Below, in pieces: positions 1-5,961 of a DNA stretch of 7,212 bases. Within the stretch, counting starts at the first letter, position 1, and each line of letters begins with the position of its first letter. Where the stretch lies: the NCBI GenBank assembly GCA_016193545.1, contig JACPSA010000058.1, positions 1-7,212 on the forward strand, given 5' to 3'. Origin of the DNA: Chloroflexota bacterium. GTDB lineage: Bacteria > Chloroflexota > Dehalococcoidia > Dehalococcoidales > UBA2162. A program made the position numbers and the translations under genes. The notes beneath the pieces were generated by a model. The model had not been told where the DNA came from, did not search any database, and saw only the letters and a list, made by a program, of their open reading frames with translations.

Positions 1-890
1 AATTAAAGACCAGAACCAAGCTGCTGGTGAATCTGGCACAGCCGGAACTGGTCGACCGGGTAGCATCCCGCGATGTGGATGGGGTCGGCCTGCTGCGAGC
101 TGAATTCATGGTCGCTCAAATCGGCGAGCACCCCAGCTATATGATAAGCCAAAACCGCGGTAATGAGTTTGTCGATAAACTCGCCCAAGGACTGACCGTC
201 TTCGCCCAGGCATTCCACCCCCGCCAGGTAGTCTACCGCACCAATGACTTCAAGACCAATGAATACCGGGCTTTAAAGGGCGGAGAGAAATATGAAGAGG
301 TTGAGGAAAACCCCATGCTCGGCTACCGGGGAGCTTCACGCTATATCACAGATATCGAGACCTTCAAACTGGAACTGGAAGCCATCAAAAAAGTAAGGAA
401 GCAGTATAACAATCTGTGGGTGATGATTCCTTTCGTCCGCACTGTTAACGAACTAACGCAAACGCTAAAAATAATGGAGGCGGAAGGACTAAAACGCTCG
501 GCCGATTTCAAAATATGGATGATGGTTGAAGTACCATCCAACATAATCCTTCTGGAAAAATTTATCGCTGCCGGAATTGACGGCATATCTATCGGCTCGA
601 ATGACTTAACCCAGCTCACCCTGGGGATTGACCGGGATAGCGCTAAATTATCGGAGACATTCGATGAGCGGGATGAAGCTGTTGTGCTGTCCCTGGAAAG
701 AGCCGTGAAGGTAAGCAAGAAATTAGGGATTACCTCCTCCATCTGCGGACAGGCGCCATCAGTCTATCCTGAACTCACCAAAAAGCTGGTAGAATGGGGT
801 ATTACTTCAGTTTCGGTAAGCCCCGATATGATAGACGGGACCAGAGAAATAATTGCCGCCGTAGAAGAACGCTTAAAACTTAATGATTAA
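1..890 (+). CDS. ppsA: Phosphoenolpyruvate synthase, C-terminal part (5' end outside window)
   Basis: PEP synthase converts pyruvate, ATP and water to PEP, AMP and phosphate, the entry to gluconeogenesis, in the cytoplasm. Only the C-terminal PEP-utilising TIM-barrel domain is present, about 295 residues of an enzyme usually near 750-800. The frame is open to the left edge and reads TRTKLLVNLAQPELV before the GTG at 27, so that GTG is internal and not a start. Family motifs in order are DVDGVGLLRAEFM, GEHP, YRTNDFKTNEYRALKGG, ENPMLGYRGASRYI, MIPFVRT, MMVEVPSN, DGISIGSNDLTQLTLGIDRD and SICGQAPSVYPE. The cysteine codon at 744-746 is the expected catalytic acid of this family. The last codons overlap the dgt start by 8 bases, which suggests one transcript and translational coupling. 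Pyruvate phosphate dikinase shares this domain, but the motif wording fits PEP synthase better. The deciding N-terminal domains lie outside the window. Confidence 0.93.
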   Translation, partial: LKTRTKLLVNLAQPELVDRVASRDVDGVGLLRAEFMVAQIGEHPSYMISQNRGNEFVDKLAQGLTVFAQAFHPRQVVYRTNDFKTNEYRALKGGEKYEEVEENPMLGYRGASRYITDIETFKLELEAIKKVRKQYNNLWVMIPFVRTVNELTQTLKIMEAEGLKRSADFKIWMMVEVPSNIILLEKFIAAGIDGISIGSNDLTQLTLGIDRDSAKLSETFDERDEAVVLSLERAVKVSKKLGITSSICGQAPSVYPELTKKLVEWGITSVSVSPDMIDGTREIIAAVEERLKLND

Positions 891-1935
891 CCAGCTTAAT
901 ATCCGCCAGATAGCTGAAGAAAGGGAAGAAAGCCTTTCTCCCAATGCGGCCAAAAGCAAGCAGTCCCGGGGCAGGCTCAGGTTTGAAGAACCGTGTCCGG
1001 TACGTACTGCTTTTCAGCGTGACCGCGACCGTATTATTCATTCCAAGGCTTTCCGCCGCCTCAAACATAAGACTCAGGTTTTCATTGCTCCTCAGAGTGA
1101 CCATTATGTAACGCGCCTCACCCATACTCTGGAAGTCTCACAGATAGCTCGCACCATCGCCCGGGCACTGAACCTCAATGAAGATTTGACCGAGGCAATC
1201 TCACTGGGTCATGACCTGGGGCATACCCCTTTCGGTCACGTCGGCGAACAAGTTTTGAATGAACTCTATCCGCCAGGGTTCAGACACAACGAGCAAAGCC
1301 TGCGCACCGTTGACCTGCTGGAAAAAGATGGCCGTGGACTCAATCTTACCTGGGAAGTCAGAGACGGTATTCTCAACCACTCCAAAACCAGGGCTGATAT
1401 TCTCGGAGAAAACTCGGGCAAGGTAAACACCCTGGAGGGTCAGGTGTGCCGCATTGCTGATATGGTTGCCTATATTAACCACGATATTGGTGACGCTATC
1501 CGGGCCGGCATTCTTACCGAAGGTGACCTGCCCACCTCAGCCACCGGGATATTAGGTCATTCCCATTCGAAACGCATCAATACCATGGTCTGCGATATTA
1601 TCGAGCACTCATGGTCGGTAAGAAACGATAAAATCACCACTCCAATGATAACCATGAGCTCTCAGATTCTGGAAGCAGCCAATACCTTACGTGACTTTCT
1701 CTTCGAGCGAGTTTACGACCTGCACTATGCCCAACAGGAAGCCGATAGGGCAAGAGAGGTAGTCCGCCAGTTATACCGCTACTTCAATGAGCACGCCGAC
1801 AGACTGCCACCGGAGTATTGTTTGCACAGCGATGACACGGAACGAAGAGTGGTTGACTACATCGCTGGCATGACTGACCAGTATGCCCTGAGATTGGCCG
1901 GGGAACTTTCCCTAATCACAGATAAGACTAACTGA
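883..1935 (+). CDS. dgt: Deoxyguanosinetriphosphate triphosphohydrolase-like HD protein
   Basis: This 350-residue protein belongs to the dGTPase family, which hydrolyses dNTPs to the deoxynucleoside and triphosphate and so trims the dNTP pool. The N-terminus has the family signature RTAFQRDRDRIIHSKAFRRL at residues 41-60, then KHKTQVF. The HD metal site is visible as H81 in RLTHTLEVS, H110-D111 in GHDLGHTPFGH, and probably D193 in ADMVAYINHD. FRHNEQSLR (133-141) is also conserved. The length fits the shorter bacterial dGTPase-like group, not the roughly 500-residue E. coli Dgt, so strict dGTP specificity is not assured. The ATG lies inside the end of the PEP synthase gene with no strong Shine-Dalgarno, consistent with coupled translation. 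No separate promoter is visible. Confidence 0.93.
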   Translation: MINQLNIRQIAEEREESLSPNAAKSKQSRGRLRFEEPCPVRTAFQRDRDRIIHSKAFRRLKHKTQVFIAPQSDHYVTRLTHTLEVSQIARTIARALNLNEDLTEAISLGHDLGHTPFGHVGEQVLNELYPPGFRHNEQSLRTVDLLEKDGRGLNLTWEVRDGILNHSKTRADILGENSGKVNTLEGQVCRIADMVAYINHDIGDAIRAGILTEGDLPTSATGILGHSHSKRINTMVCDIIEHSWSVRNDKITTPMITMSSQILEAANTLRDFLFERVYDLHYAQQEADRAREVVRQLYRYFNEHADRLPPEYCLHSDDTERRVVDYIAGMTDQYALRLAGELSLITDKTN

Positions 1936-1998
1936 CAAACTACGGAAACTTTCCAGGGGCTGCGTTCCTTTAAACCCGAATCACCCCGTTCTTTGCTG

Positions 1999-2010
1999 AA
2001 AATAAGGATA
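1999..2010 (+). repeat. Left copy of 12-bp direct repeat AAAATAAGGATA
   Basis: The 12-mer AAAATAAGGATA occurs here and again at 2207-2218, one copy on each side of the structured repeat (21 bases before it and 28 bases after it). It is A-rich, so chance remains possible. It could also be a trace of insertion or duplication. Confidence 0.5.
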
Positions 2011-2031
2011 CCATTCGGTTATGGTTGGTGA

Positions 2032-2178
2032 TGTCATTGCGAGGAACGTAGTGACGAAGCAATCCGAGAGGTGTGGGGTGACTTTCTCCGCCACACAGAT
2101 TGCTCTCGCCTGCCAAAGTCCAGAAGGGACGGCGAGCAGGTCGCCTCCCGACAAAGTCGGGATGGTCTCGCAATGACA
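2032..2178 (+). repeat. Structured MITE/REP-like repeat, copy 1 (147 bp)
   Basis: The ends are a perfect 12-bp inverted repeat: TGTCATTGCGAG at 2032-2043 and CTCGCAATGACA at 2167-2178. Three hairpins lie inside. Hairpin A pairs 2058-2064 with 2098-2104, with an inner stem 2071-2076/2091-2096. Hairpin B pairs 2105-2110 with 2131-2136, with an inner stem 2118-2121/2127-2130. Hairpin C pairs 2146-2152 with 2156-2162, a perfect 7-bp stem with a 3-base loop. A second copy in the same orientation lies at 5962-6100 and is identical over 51 bases (2096-2146). The end motif resembles the TGTCATTGCGAG-type dispersed intergenic repeats I recall from many bacterial genomes. The repeat carries no transposase, so any mobility would have to be supplied in trans. 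It could instead act as a transcript-end or mRNA-stability structure. Confidence 0.85.
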
Positions 2179-2206
2179 GTGGAAACAACCAAAAGCAAAT
2201 AGAACC

Positions 2207-2218
2207 AAAATAAGGATA
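2207..2218 (+). repeat. Right copy of 12-bp direct repeat AAAATAAGGATA
   Basis: This is an exact match to 1999-2010. It lies just upstream of the dnaG -10 element and covers most of the place where a -35 box would sit (about 2213-2218). That hexamer, AGGATA, is a poor -35. Confidence 0.5.
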
Positions 2219-2232
2219 AATATCTCACTTAG

Positions 2233-2241
2233 TGGTATAAT
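2233..2241 (+). promoter_or_regulatory. Extended -10 promoter for dnaG-rpoD
   Basis: The sequence TGGTATAAT is a perfect TATAAT at 2236-2241 preceded by the TGn extension. The region 17 bases upstream (AGGATA) does not match TTGACA, which is typical of promoters relying on the extended -10. It sits 45 bases before the dnaG ATG and is the only good sigma-70 type promoter seen in this gap. It would drive dnaG and, by read-through, rpoD. Confidence 0.65.
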
Positions 2242-2286
2242 TTAGATAGTTATTATCGCTACAGAAAAGTTAAAGATAGTGAAAAG

Positions 2287-2718
2287 ATGAGCGTTATTGA
2301 CGAGGTAAAACAGAGAACAGACATCGTTGAGGTTATCGGCCAGTACACCACTTTAACCAAGGCGGGACGGACCTTCCGGGCACTATGTCCCTTCCATAGT
2401 GAAAAACATGCCTCCTTTTTTGTCTACCCTGAGCAGCAGAGCTGGCACTGCTTCGGCGCCTGTAATATCGGCGGTGATGTCTTTTCTTTCGTGATGAAAA
2501 AACAGGATATTGACTTTGCTGAGACGCTGCGTCTTCTCGCCCAGAGGGCCGGGGTCACCATCCCTTCCAAGTTTGAGAAGGATACCGGCAAAGATGAGAA
2601 AGAACGACTATATCAGATTAATGAAGCTGCCAGCCAGTACTTCCACAATTTGCTGCTCAACTCTCCCGCCGGGGAAAAAGCCACTAAAACAATACCTGCT
2701 GAAGAAAAGTTACAGTGA
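2287..2718 (+). CDS. dnaG: DnaG N-terminal fragment: CHC2 zinc-binding domain
   Basis: The 143-residue frame starts MSVIDEVKQRTDIVEVIGQY, the standard primase N-terminus. Zinc ligands are C34 and H37 in CPFH and C55 and C59 in HCFGAC. The last pair is spaced CxxxC, one residue more than the common CxxC. EKHASF replaces the usual EKTPSF. The domain is followed by IGGDVFSFVMK and FAETLRLLAQRAGV, then the linker QINEAASQYFHNLLLNSPAGEKA. The last residues after position 132 (TKTIPAEEKLQ) are not primase-like and come from reading past the joint in the wrong frame until TGA at 2716. There is no clear Shine-Dalgarno before the ATG. Confidence 0.85.
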   Translation: MSVIDEVKQRTDIVEVIGQYTTLTKAGRTFRALCPFHSEKHASFFVYPEQQSWHCFGACNIGGDVFSFVMKKQDIDFAETLRLLAQRAGVTIPSKFEKDTGKDEKERLYQINEAASQYFHNLLLNSPAGEKATKTIPAEEKLQ

Positions 2719-3973
2719 GAACGAGCTAATTGAAGCCAGTTTAATCATCGCCACGGAAGAAAGAAAAACGCACGACCGGTTTCGTAACCGGCTGATGTTC
2801 CCCATAAATGACGCCAGAGGCCGCGTTACCGGTTTCGGCGCCAGGGTACTGGATGACTCGTTACCGAAATACTTTAATTCGTCCCAGACGCCGACCTTCG
2901 ATAAGAGCAGCAGCCTTTACGGCATCAATCTGGCCACAGCTACTATTAAACAGCTAAATCAAGCCGTGATTGTAGAGGGCTATATGGACGTTATTATTCC
3001 CCACCAGTATGGATTTAACAACGTGGTTGCCGCCATGGGGACCTCGATAACCGAAAAGCAGATGAGCGCTCTAAAGAGATTAACCAGAAATATGGTTTTA
3101 GCCCTCGATGCCGACAACGCCGGCGAGGAAGCCATGCTGCGTTGCGTCGACTATGAAAATAGCCTCGATGCCGAGGTAAAGGTTGTCATCCTTCCCTCAG
3201 GAAAAGACCCTGACGAGGTTATTAAAGAAGACGCCAGGAGTTGGCAACGGCTGCTGGACGAAGCTTTACCGGTAATCGATTATACCTTCAATATGGTTGC
3301 CTCTAAACTCGATTTGACCACGGCCAGAGATAAATCTTTGGCCAGAGAGCAATTACTACCTATCATCGCCAGGATAAAAGATAGTACGCGCCAGGACCAC
3401 TATTTGACCAAACTGGCCAGGTTGACCGGCACCAGCTACCGCAATTTAGAGACTACGCTGAGCCAAATTAAAACGAAACCGGGCGCTCCAAAGCCAAGAG
3501 CCGAAGCCATGAAGCGCGCATTACTGCCACTCCGCTCCAATCCTCTTGAAGAATACTGCCTGGCTCTGCTACTCCAGCATCCCGAGCTTAAAGACAGAAA
3601 GGACATTTTGCCGGAATACTTTGAAAATAGCGAAAACCGTGAAATATTCGTTGCCTGGCAGCAAACTGATAACCCCGATACAATCGGGGCACTTAAAGAT
3701 AAGCTTGATACGGCTATCCGGGAACACCTTGAGAGCCTGATTAACAAAAACATGCCTGTCAATCAAACAGAGCTGAGATACGCCGACTGCGTTCTTAATC
3801 TGCGCAAGAAATTCTTCCAGAATTTAGAGGCCAAAAAAGCCGAGGTGCTCGCCTTAGAAGCCGAAGTAGGCGGCAGCGGTGCTGACCTGGACAGACTCAA
3901 AGAACAAGGGATAGAACCCAGCATTCAACTAAGAGAAGTCTTTGCCCAAAAAGCCAGGAGAGGTAACGGGTAA
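2687..3973 (+). CDS. dnaG: DnaG C-terminal fragment: polymerase core, TOPRIM and helicase-binding region
   Basis: The start given is where primase homology resumes, not a proven start codon. Core motifs include DRFRNRLMFPINDARGRV, GFGARVLDD and PKYFNSSQTPTFDKS. The TOPRIM glutamate is in VIVEGYMDV (2966-2992), and its DxD pair is in ALDADNAGEEA (aspartate codons at 3107 and 3113), followed by LPSGKDPDEVIKED. The remainder to ARRGNG is the less conserved C-terminal helicase-interaction region. The same frame is open upstream to 2510 with out-of-register peptide. Possible reinitiation codons there are ATG 2594, with a weak AAGGA 11 bases before it, and ATG 2621, with none. The next in-frame ATG (2795) would cut into the core. 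The stop lies 12 bases before rpoD. Confidence 0.85.
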   Translation, partial: KQYLLKKSYSENELIEASLIIATEERKTHDRFRNRLMFPINDARGRVTGFGARVLDDSLPKYFNSSQTPTFDKSSSLYGINLATATIKQLNQAVIVEGYMDVIIPHQYGFNNVVAAMGTSITEKQMSALKRLTRNMVLALDADNAGEEAMLRCVDYENSLDAEVKVVILPSGKDPDEVIKEDARSWQRLLDEALPVIDYTFNMVASKLDLTTARDKSLAREQLLPIIARIKDSTRQDHYLTKLARLTGTSYRNLETTLSQIKTKPGAPKPRAEAMKRALLPLRSNPLEEYCLALLLQHPELKDRKDILPEYFENSENREIFVAWQQTDNPDTIGALKDKLDTAIREHLESLINKNMPVNQTELRYADCVLNLRKKFFQNLEAKKAEVLALEAEVGGSGADLDRLKEQGIEPSIQLREVFAQKARRGNG

Positions 3974-3978
3974 GGGAG
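3974..3978 (+). promoter_or_regulatory. Shine-Dalgarno of rpoD
   Basis: GGGAG lies 7 bases before the ATG at 3986, directly after the dnaG stop. It fixes the rpoD start and supports co-transcription with dnaG. Confidence 0.7.
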
Positions 3979-3985
3979 ATAAGAA

Positions 3986-5425
3986 ATGACCTTAGAAAAC
4001 TACGAGGAATCAGAACGGTTTCCGGCTGAACAAGAAAGTGACGAGGAGCTGCCGACAGCTTCAGAGCTGGGCGAGGAGATTAAGCCGGGTGAAGAATTGA
4101 CCCTGGAAACAGCACTGGAACCGGCACTGGAAGCGGACGCACCGGAGGTAGCCGATGAACCGGTCCGCCTGTACCTTCATGAAATCGGCAGGGTGAGCCT
4201 GCTTACTGCCGCGGATGAAAGGACCTTAGCCAAAAAGATTGAGTCGGCGAAACGCATCAAAGAGATTAAACAGGACTATCTGGAGAAACATGAGGAGTCC
4301 CCTTCGCCCACGGCAATAGTGCTGGCCATGCTCAACGAAGTCGGGCAAGCGGCTAACACCATCAGTCTCCTGCAGGAACAACTCGGCTTGAAGCCTACCA
4401 GCAATTTCAAAAAGGCTATTGCCGACCCCAAGCTACGGGATAGCATCAACGGCGTCATCAGCCAGCAGCTAGTCCAGACCATGGCCCACAGCCTGAACGA
4501 GCTGATACCCGAGACGGAGCAGCTTCTCATCGACCTCTCGCTAAATTATAATCTGTTACCCGAACAAGTCCTCGATAATATTAAAGCTAGTGTTTCGCTA
4601 GCCGATATCGCAAGTCTGGTGACCAATGAAGCTTTCATTAAATCCGTACAGGCTCATGAAAAGCAAATTAAGACTCACCTGCAGAATATCGAGCGTGAGG
4701 CTACCAAAGCCGAAAAGCACCTCATTGAAGCCAACCTGCGCCTGGTAGTCAGCGTCGCCAAGAAACATATCGGACGCGGCATGTCCCTGCTCGACCTTAT
4801 TCAGGAAGGCAATATCGGCTTAATCAGAGCCGTCGAGAAATTCGACCACCATCGCGGTTATAAATTCAGCACCTATGCCACCTGGTGGATTCGCCAGGCG
4901 ATTACCCGAGCAATTGCCGACCAGGCACGGACTATCCGTGTGCCGGTGCACATGATTGAGACCATCAATAAACTGCTGAGGGTCAGCCGCCGCCTCGCCC
5001 AGGAATACGGACGGGAGCCTAACTCCAAAGAAATCGGCAAGAAAATGGACCTGCCCGCTTCCAAAGTCAGGGAGATAGTCAAGGTGGCACAATTGCCGGT
5101 ATCACTGGAATCGCCAATCGGGGAAGAAGAAGACAGCTACCTGAGCGACTTTATTGAAGACCGCAATGCTCTACCGCCGGTGGATGCCGCTTCCAAGCAA
5201 CTGCTCAAGGAACAAATCGACGAGGTGCTGTCCGCTCTCACTCCCCGTGAACAACGGGTACTGGTACTGAGATTTGGACTCGAAGACGGGCGCAGCCGCA
5301 CCCTTGAAGAAGTGGGGCAGGAATTCAGCGTAACCAGAGAGCGGATTCGCCAGATTGAAGCCAAGGCGCTGCGCAAGCTCCGTCACCCCTCCCGCAGCCG
5401 CAAACTAAAAGACTATCTGGAATAA
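3986..5425 (+). CDS. rpoD: Primary RNA polymerase sigma factor RpoD/SigA
   Basis: This 479-residue group 1 sigma-70 factor directs RNA polymerase to housekeeping promoters. The N-terminal 55 residues are strongly acidic, as in region 1.1. Region 1.2 is at about 57-88 (PVRLYLHEIGRVSLLT). Region 2 is at about 242-315 and includes HLIEANLRLVVSVAKKH, DLIQEGNIGLIRAVEKFD, and the -10 recognition and melting segment YKFSTYATWWIRQAITRAI. Region 3 is at about 318-395 (RIPVHMIET-like, here RVPVHMIETINKL). Region 4 is at about 405-475, with the -35 helix-turn-helix TLEEVGQEFSVTRERIRQIE at 439-458. Between regions 1.2 and 2 lies a mostly helical non-conserved segment of about 150 residues. The full set of regions makes this the primary, not an alternative, sigma. 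Expression probably comes from the promoter ahead of dnaG. Confidence 0.96.
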   Translation: MTLENYEESERFPAEQESDEELPTASELGEEIKPGEELTLETALEPALEADAPEVADEPVRLYLHEIGRVSLLTAADERTLAKKIESAKRIKEIKQDYLEKHEESPSPTAIVLAMLNEVGQAANTISLLQEQLGLKPTSNFKKAIADPKLRDSINGVISQQLVQTMAHSLNELIPETEQLLIDLSLNYNLLPEQVLDNIKASVSLADIASLVTNEAFIKSVQAHEKQIKTHLQNIEREATKAEKHLIEANLRLVVSVAKKHIGRGMSLLDLIQEGNIGLIRAVEKFDHHRGYKFSTYATWWIRQAITRAIADQARTIRVPVHMIETINKLLRVSRRLAQEYGREPNSKEIGKKMDLPASKVREIVKVAQLPVSLESPIGEEEDSYLSDFIEDRNALPPVDAASKQLLKEQIDEVLSALTPREQRVLVLRFGLEDGRSRTLEEVGQEFSVTRERIRQIEAKALRKLRHPSRSRKLKDYLE

Positions 5426-5458
5426 AGTAACCAAAGCTTTAAGGTTATACTAGAAAAC

Positions 5459-5467
5459 TGTTATAAT
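5459..5467 (+). promoter_or_regulatory. Extended -10 promoter for hicBA
   Basis: TGTTATAAT is a perfect TATAAT at 5462-5467 with the TGn extension and a poor -35 (TTAAGG at 5439-5444), the same design as the promoter before dnaG. A second -10-like hexamer, TATACT, lies at 5446-5451. With a start point near 5474 the leader would be very short. This suggests the toxin-antitoxin pair is transcribed separately from rpoD. Confidence 0.6.
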
Positions 5468-5487
5468 TAGAGCTAGCTTGAGGGATA

Positions 5488-5715
5488 GTGTTCACCATGA
5501 TTAGAAGCTATACTGCCAAATATACTAAAATAAGCTCCGGTTATATGGGACAATTGGTGGAATGGCCTGAAGTAATCACCGAAGCAAAAACCATCGAGGA
5601 ATGCCGGCGAATGCTCAGGGATGCCCTACGCGAGATGATATCGGCCTATAAGCAACAGAGTAAAGAGATGCCTCTTGGCGGAGACCTCATCGAGCCAATG
5701 CCTGTCGAGGCGTAG
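5488..5715 (+). CDS. hicB: HicB-like antitoxin, short form
   Basis: HicB proteins bind and neutralise the HicA toxin. The protein is 75 residues from the GTG at 5488 or 72 from the ATG at 5497. The GAGGG at 5480-5484 is only 3 bases from the GTG and 12 from the ATG, so the start is undecided. The pattern RSYTAKYTKISSGYMGQLVEWPE followed by the helix EAKTIEECRRMLRDALREMI matches the partial RNase H-like fold of HicB (beta strands, WPE turn, helix). No C-terminal helix-turn-helix or ribbon-helix-helix is present, unlike longer HicB proteins, so DNA-binding autoregulation is not evident. The next gene is the hicA toxin one base downstream, which supports the call more than the divergent sequence alone. 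Confidence 0.82.
   Translation: MFTMIRSYTAKYTKISSGYMGQLVEWPEVITEAKTIEECRRMLRDALREMISAYKQQSKEMPLGGDLIEPMPVEA
5707..5710 (+). promoter_or_regulatory. Shine-Dalgarno of hicA
   Basis: GAGG inside the last codons of hicB lies 6 bases before the TTG at 5717. It supports that rare start codon over the upstream TTG at 5675, which would add residues not found in HicA. Confidence 0.55.
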
Positions 5716-5716
5716 G

Positions 5717-5905
5717 TTGTCAGTAAAGCGTCGGGATTTAGTAAAATATCTTGAGTCAAATGGCTTTTATCGCTTACGCGAAGGTGGCAAACACTCTATC
5801 TATACCAACGAAATCAAGACGATACCTATTAAAAGACAACGAGCGCTTGACCGGATAACTGCTAACGAACTGTGCAAACAAGCCGGACTGGCTCCCAAGT
5901 TTTAA
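5717..5905 (+). CDS. hicA: HicA-like mRNA interferase toxin
   Basis: HicA toxins are small dsRBD-fold ribonucleases that cut mRNA and stop growth when not bound by HicB. From the TTG at 5717 the product is 62 residues beginning MSVKRRDLVKYLESNGF, the usual HicA start. The catalytic histidine is H26 in REGGKHSIYT, followed by KTIPIKRQRALDRITANELCKQAGL, the conserved second half. The length matches the family (about 60 residues), so the toxin looks intact. It follows hicB by one base, so the order is antitoxin first, opposite to E. coli hicAB. A TTG start could keep toxin output below that of the antitoxin (inference). Confidence 0.9.
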   Translation: MSVKRRDLVKYLESNGFYRLREGGKHSIYTNEIKTIPIKRQRALDRITANELCKQAGLAPKF

Positions 5906-5938
5906 ATCGGATAAGGTAATCCCATCCCCTGTATCCCC

Positions 5939-5957
5939 TTCCCTTTAATAGAGGGAA
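5939..5957. terminator. Small hairpin after hicA, possible weak terminator
   Basis: TTCCCT (5939-5944) pairs perfectly with AGGGAA (5952-5957) around a 7-base loop, 33 bases after the hicA stop. It lacks a following T-run, so a role in ending transcription is only possible. Confidence 0.3.
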
Positions 5958-5961
5958 TAAT

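Larger units (their letters stand above)
1936..2286. other. Intergenic gap between dgt and dnaG
   Basis: This 351-base stretch has no credible gene. Small minus-strand frames here are only translations of the structured repeat and lack family motifs or ribosome sites. It holds, left to right, about 95 bases with no recognisable signal, the 147-bp repeat at 2032-2178, an A-rich stretch, and the dnaG promoter at 2233-2241. No hairpin followed by a T-run is visible after dgt, so there may be read-through, unless the repeat itself ends transcription. Confidence 0.7.
2287..3973 (+). pseudogene. dnaG: DNA primase DnaG, disrupted by internal deletion and frameshift
   Basis: DnaG makes RNA primers at the replication fork and works with the DnaB helicase. 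All three regions are recognisable but not in one frame. The CHC2 zinc-binding domain is in frame from 2287. The polymerase core, the TOPRIM domain and the C-terminal helicase-interaction region are in a frame shifted by one base, ending at 3973. Upstream reads NSPAGEKA (to about 2682), and downstream resumes as KQYLLKKSYSENELIEA (from about 2687). In intact primases about 30 residues of the form YLxKRGLSxxxIxxFxLGYAPxxW lie between these blocks, and none are present here. About 28 residues therefore appear lost, with a deletion length leaving remainder 2 when divided by 3. The joined length is about 560 residues against a usual 590 or so. Either the gene is truly broken, it makes two proteins, or the sequence is misassembled at this point. 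Confidence 0.8.

Noticed and set aside
27..29. GTG as the start of the PEP synthase gene
   Set aside because: The frame is open to the left edge and the residues before it continue the family pattern; the domain is only the C-terminal third of the enzyme.
880..1482. Minus-strand ORFs across dgt
   Set aside because: They mirror a strongly conserved HD-family gene, show no family motifs and have no ribosome sites.
2032..2178. tRNA or riboswitch from the clover-like fold
   Set aside because: No anticodon loop, T-loop consensus or CCA-side stem fits, and the element recurs between unrelated genes in a non-leader position.
1970..2228. Overlapping small minus-strand ORFs in the dgt-dnaG gap
   Set aside because: They are translations of the structured repeat; the same peptide pieces (ATCSPSLLDFGRREQS) appear in the other copy at 5862-6095, showing a DNA repeat, not a protein family.
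2684..2718. Programmed frameshifting in dnaG
   Set aside because: The downstream frame needs a +1 shift. The A-run at 2686-2689 followed by C does not form a known +1 site, and recoding would not restore the missing block of about 28 residues.
5426..5450. Terminator after rpoD
   Set aside because: AACC/GGTT around AAAGCTTT can pair weakly, but the stem is short and no T-run follows.
5675..5716. Longer hicA starting at TTG 5675
   Set aside because: The extra residues overlap hicB and do not resemble HicA; the TTG at 5717 has a Shine-Dalgarno at proper spacing.
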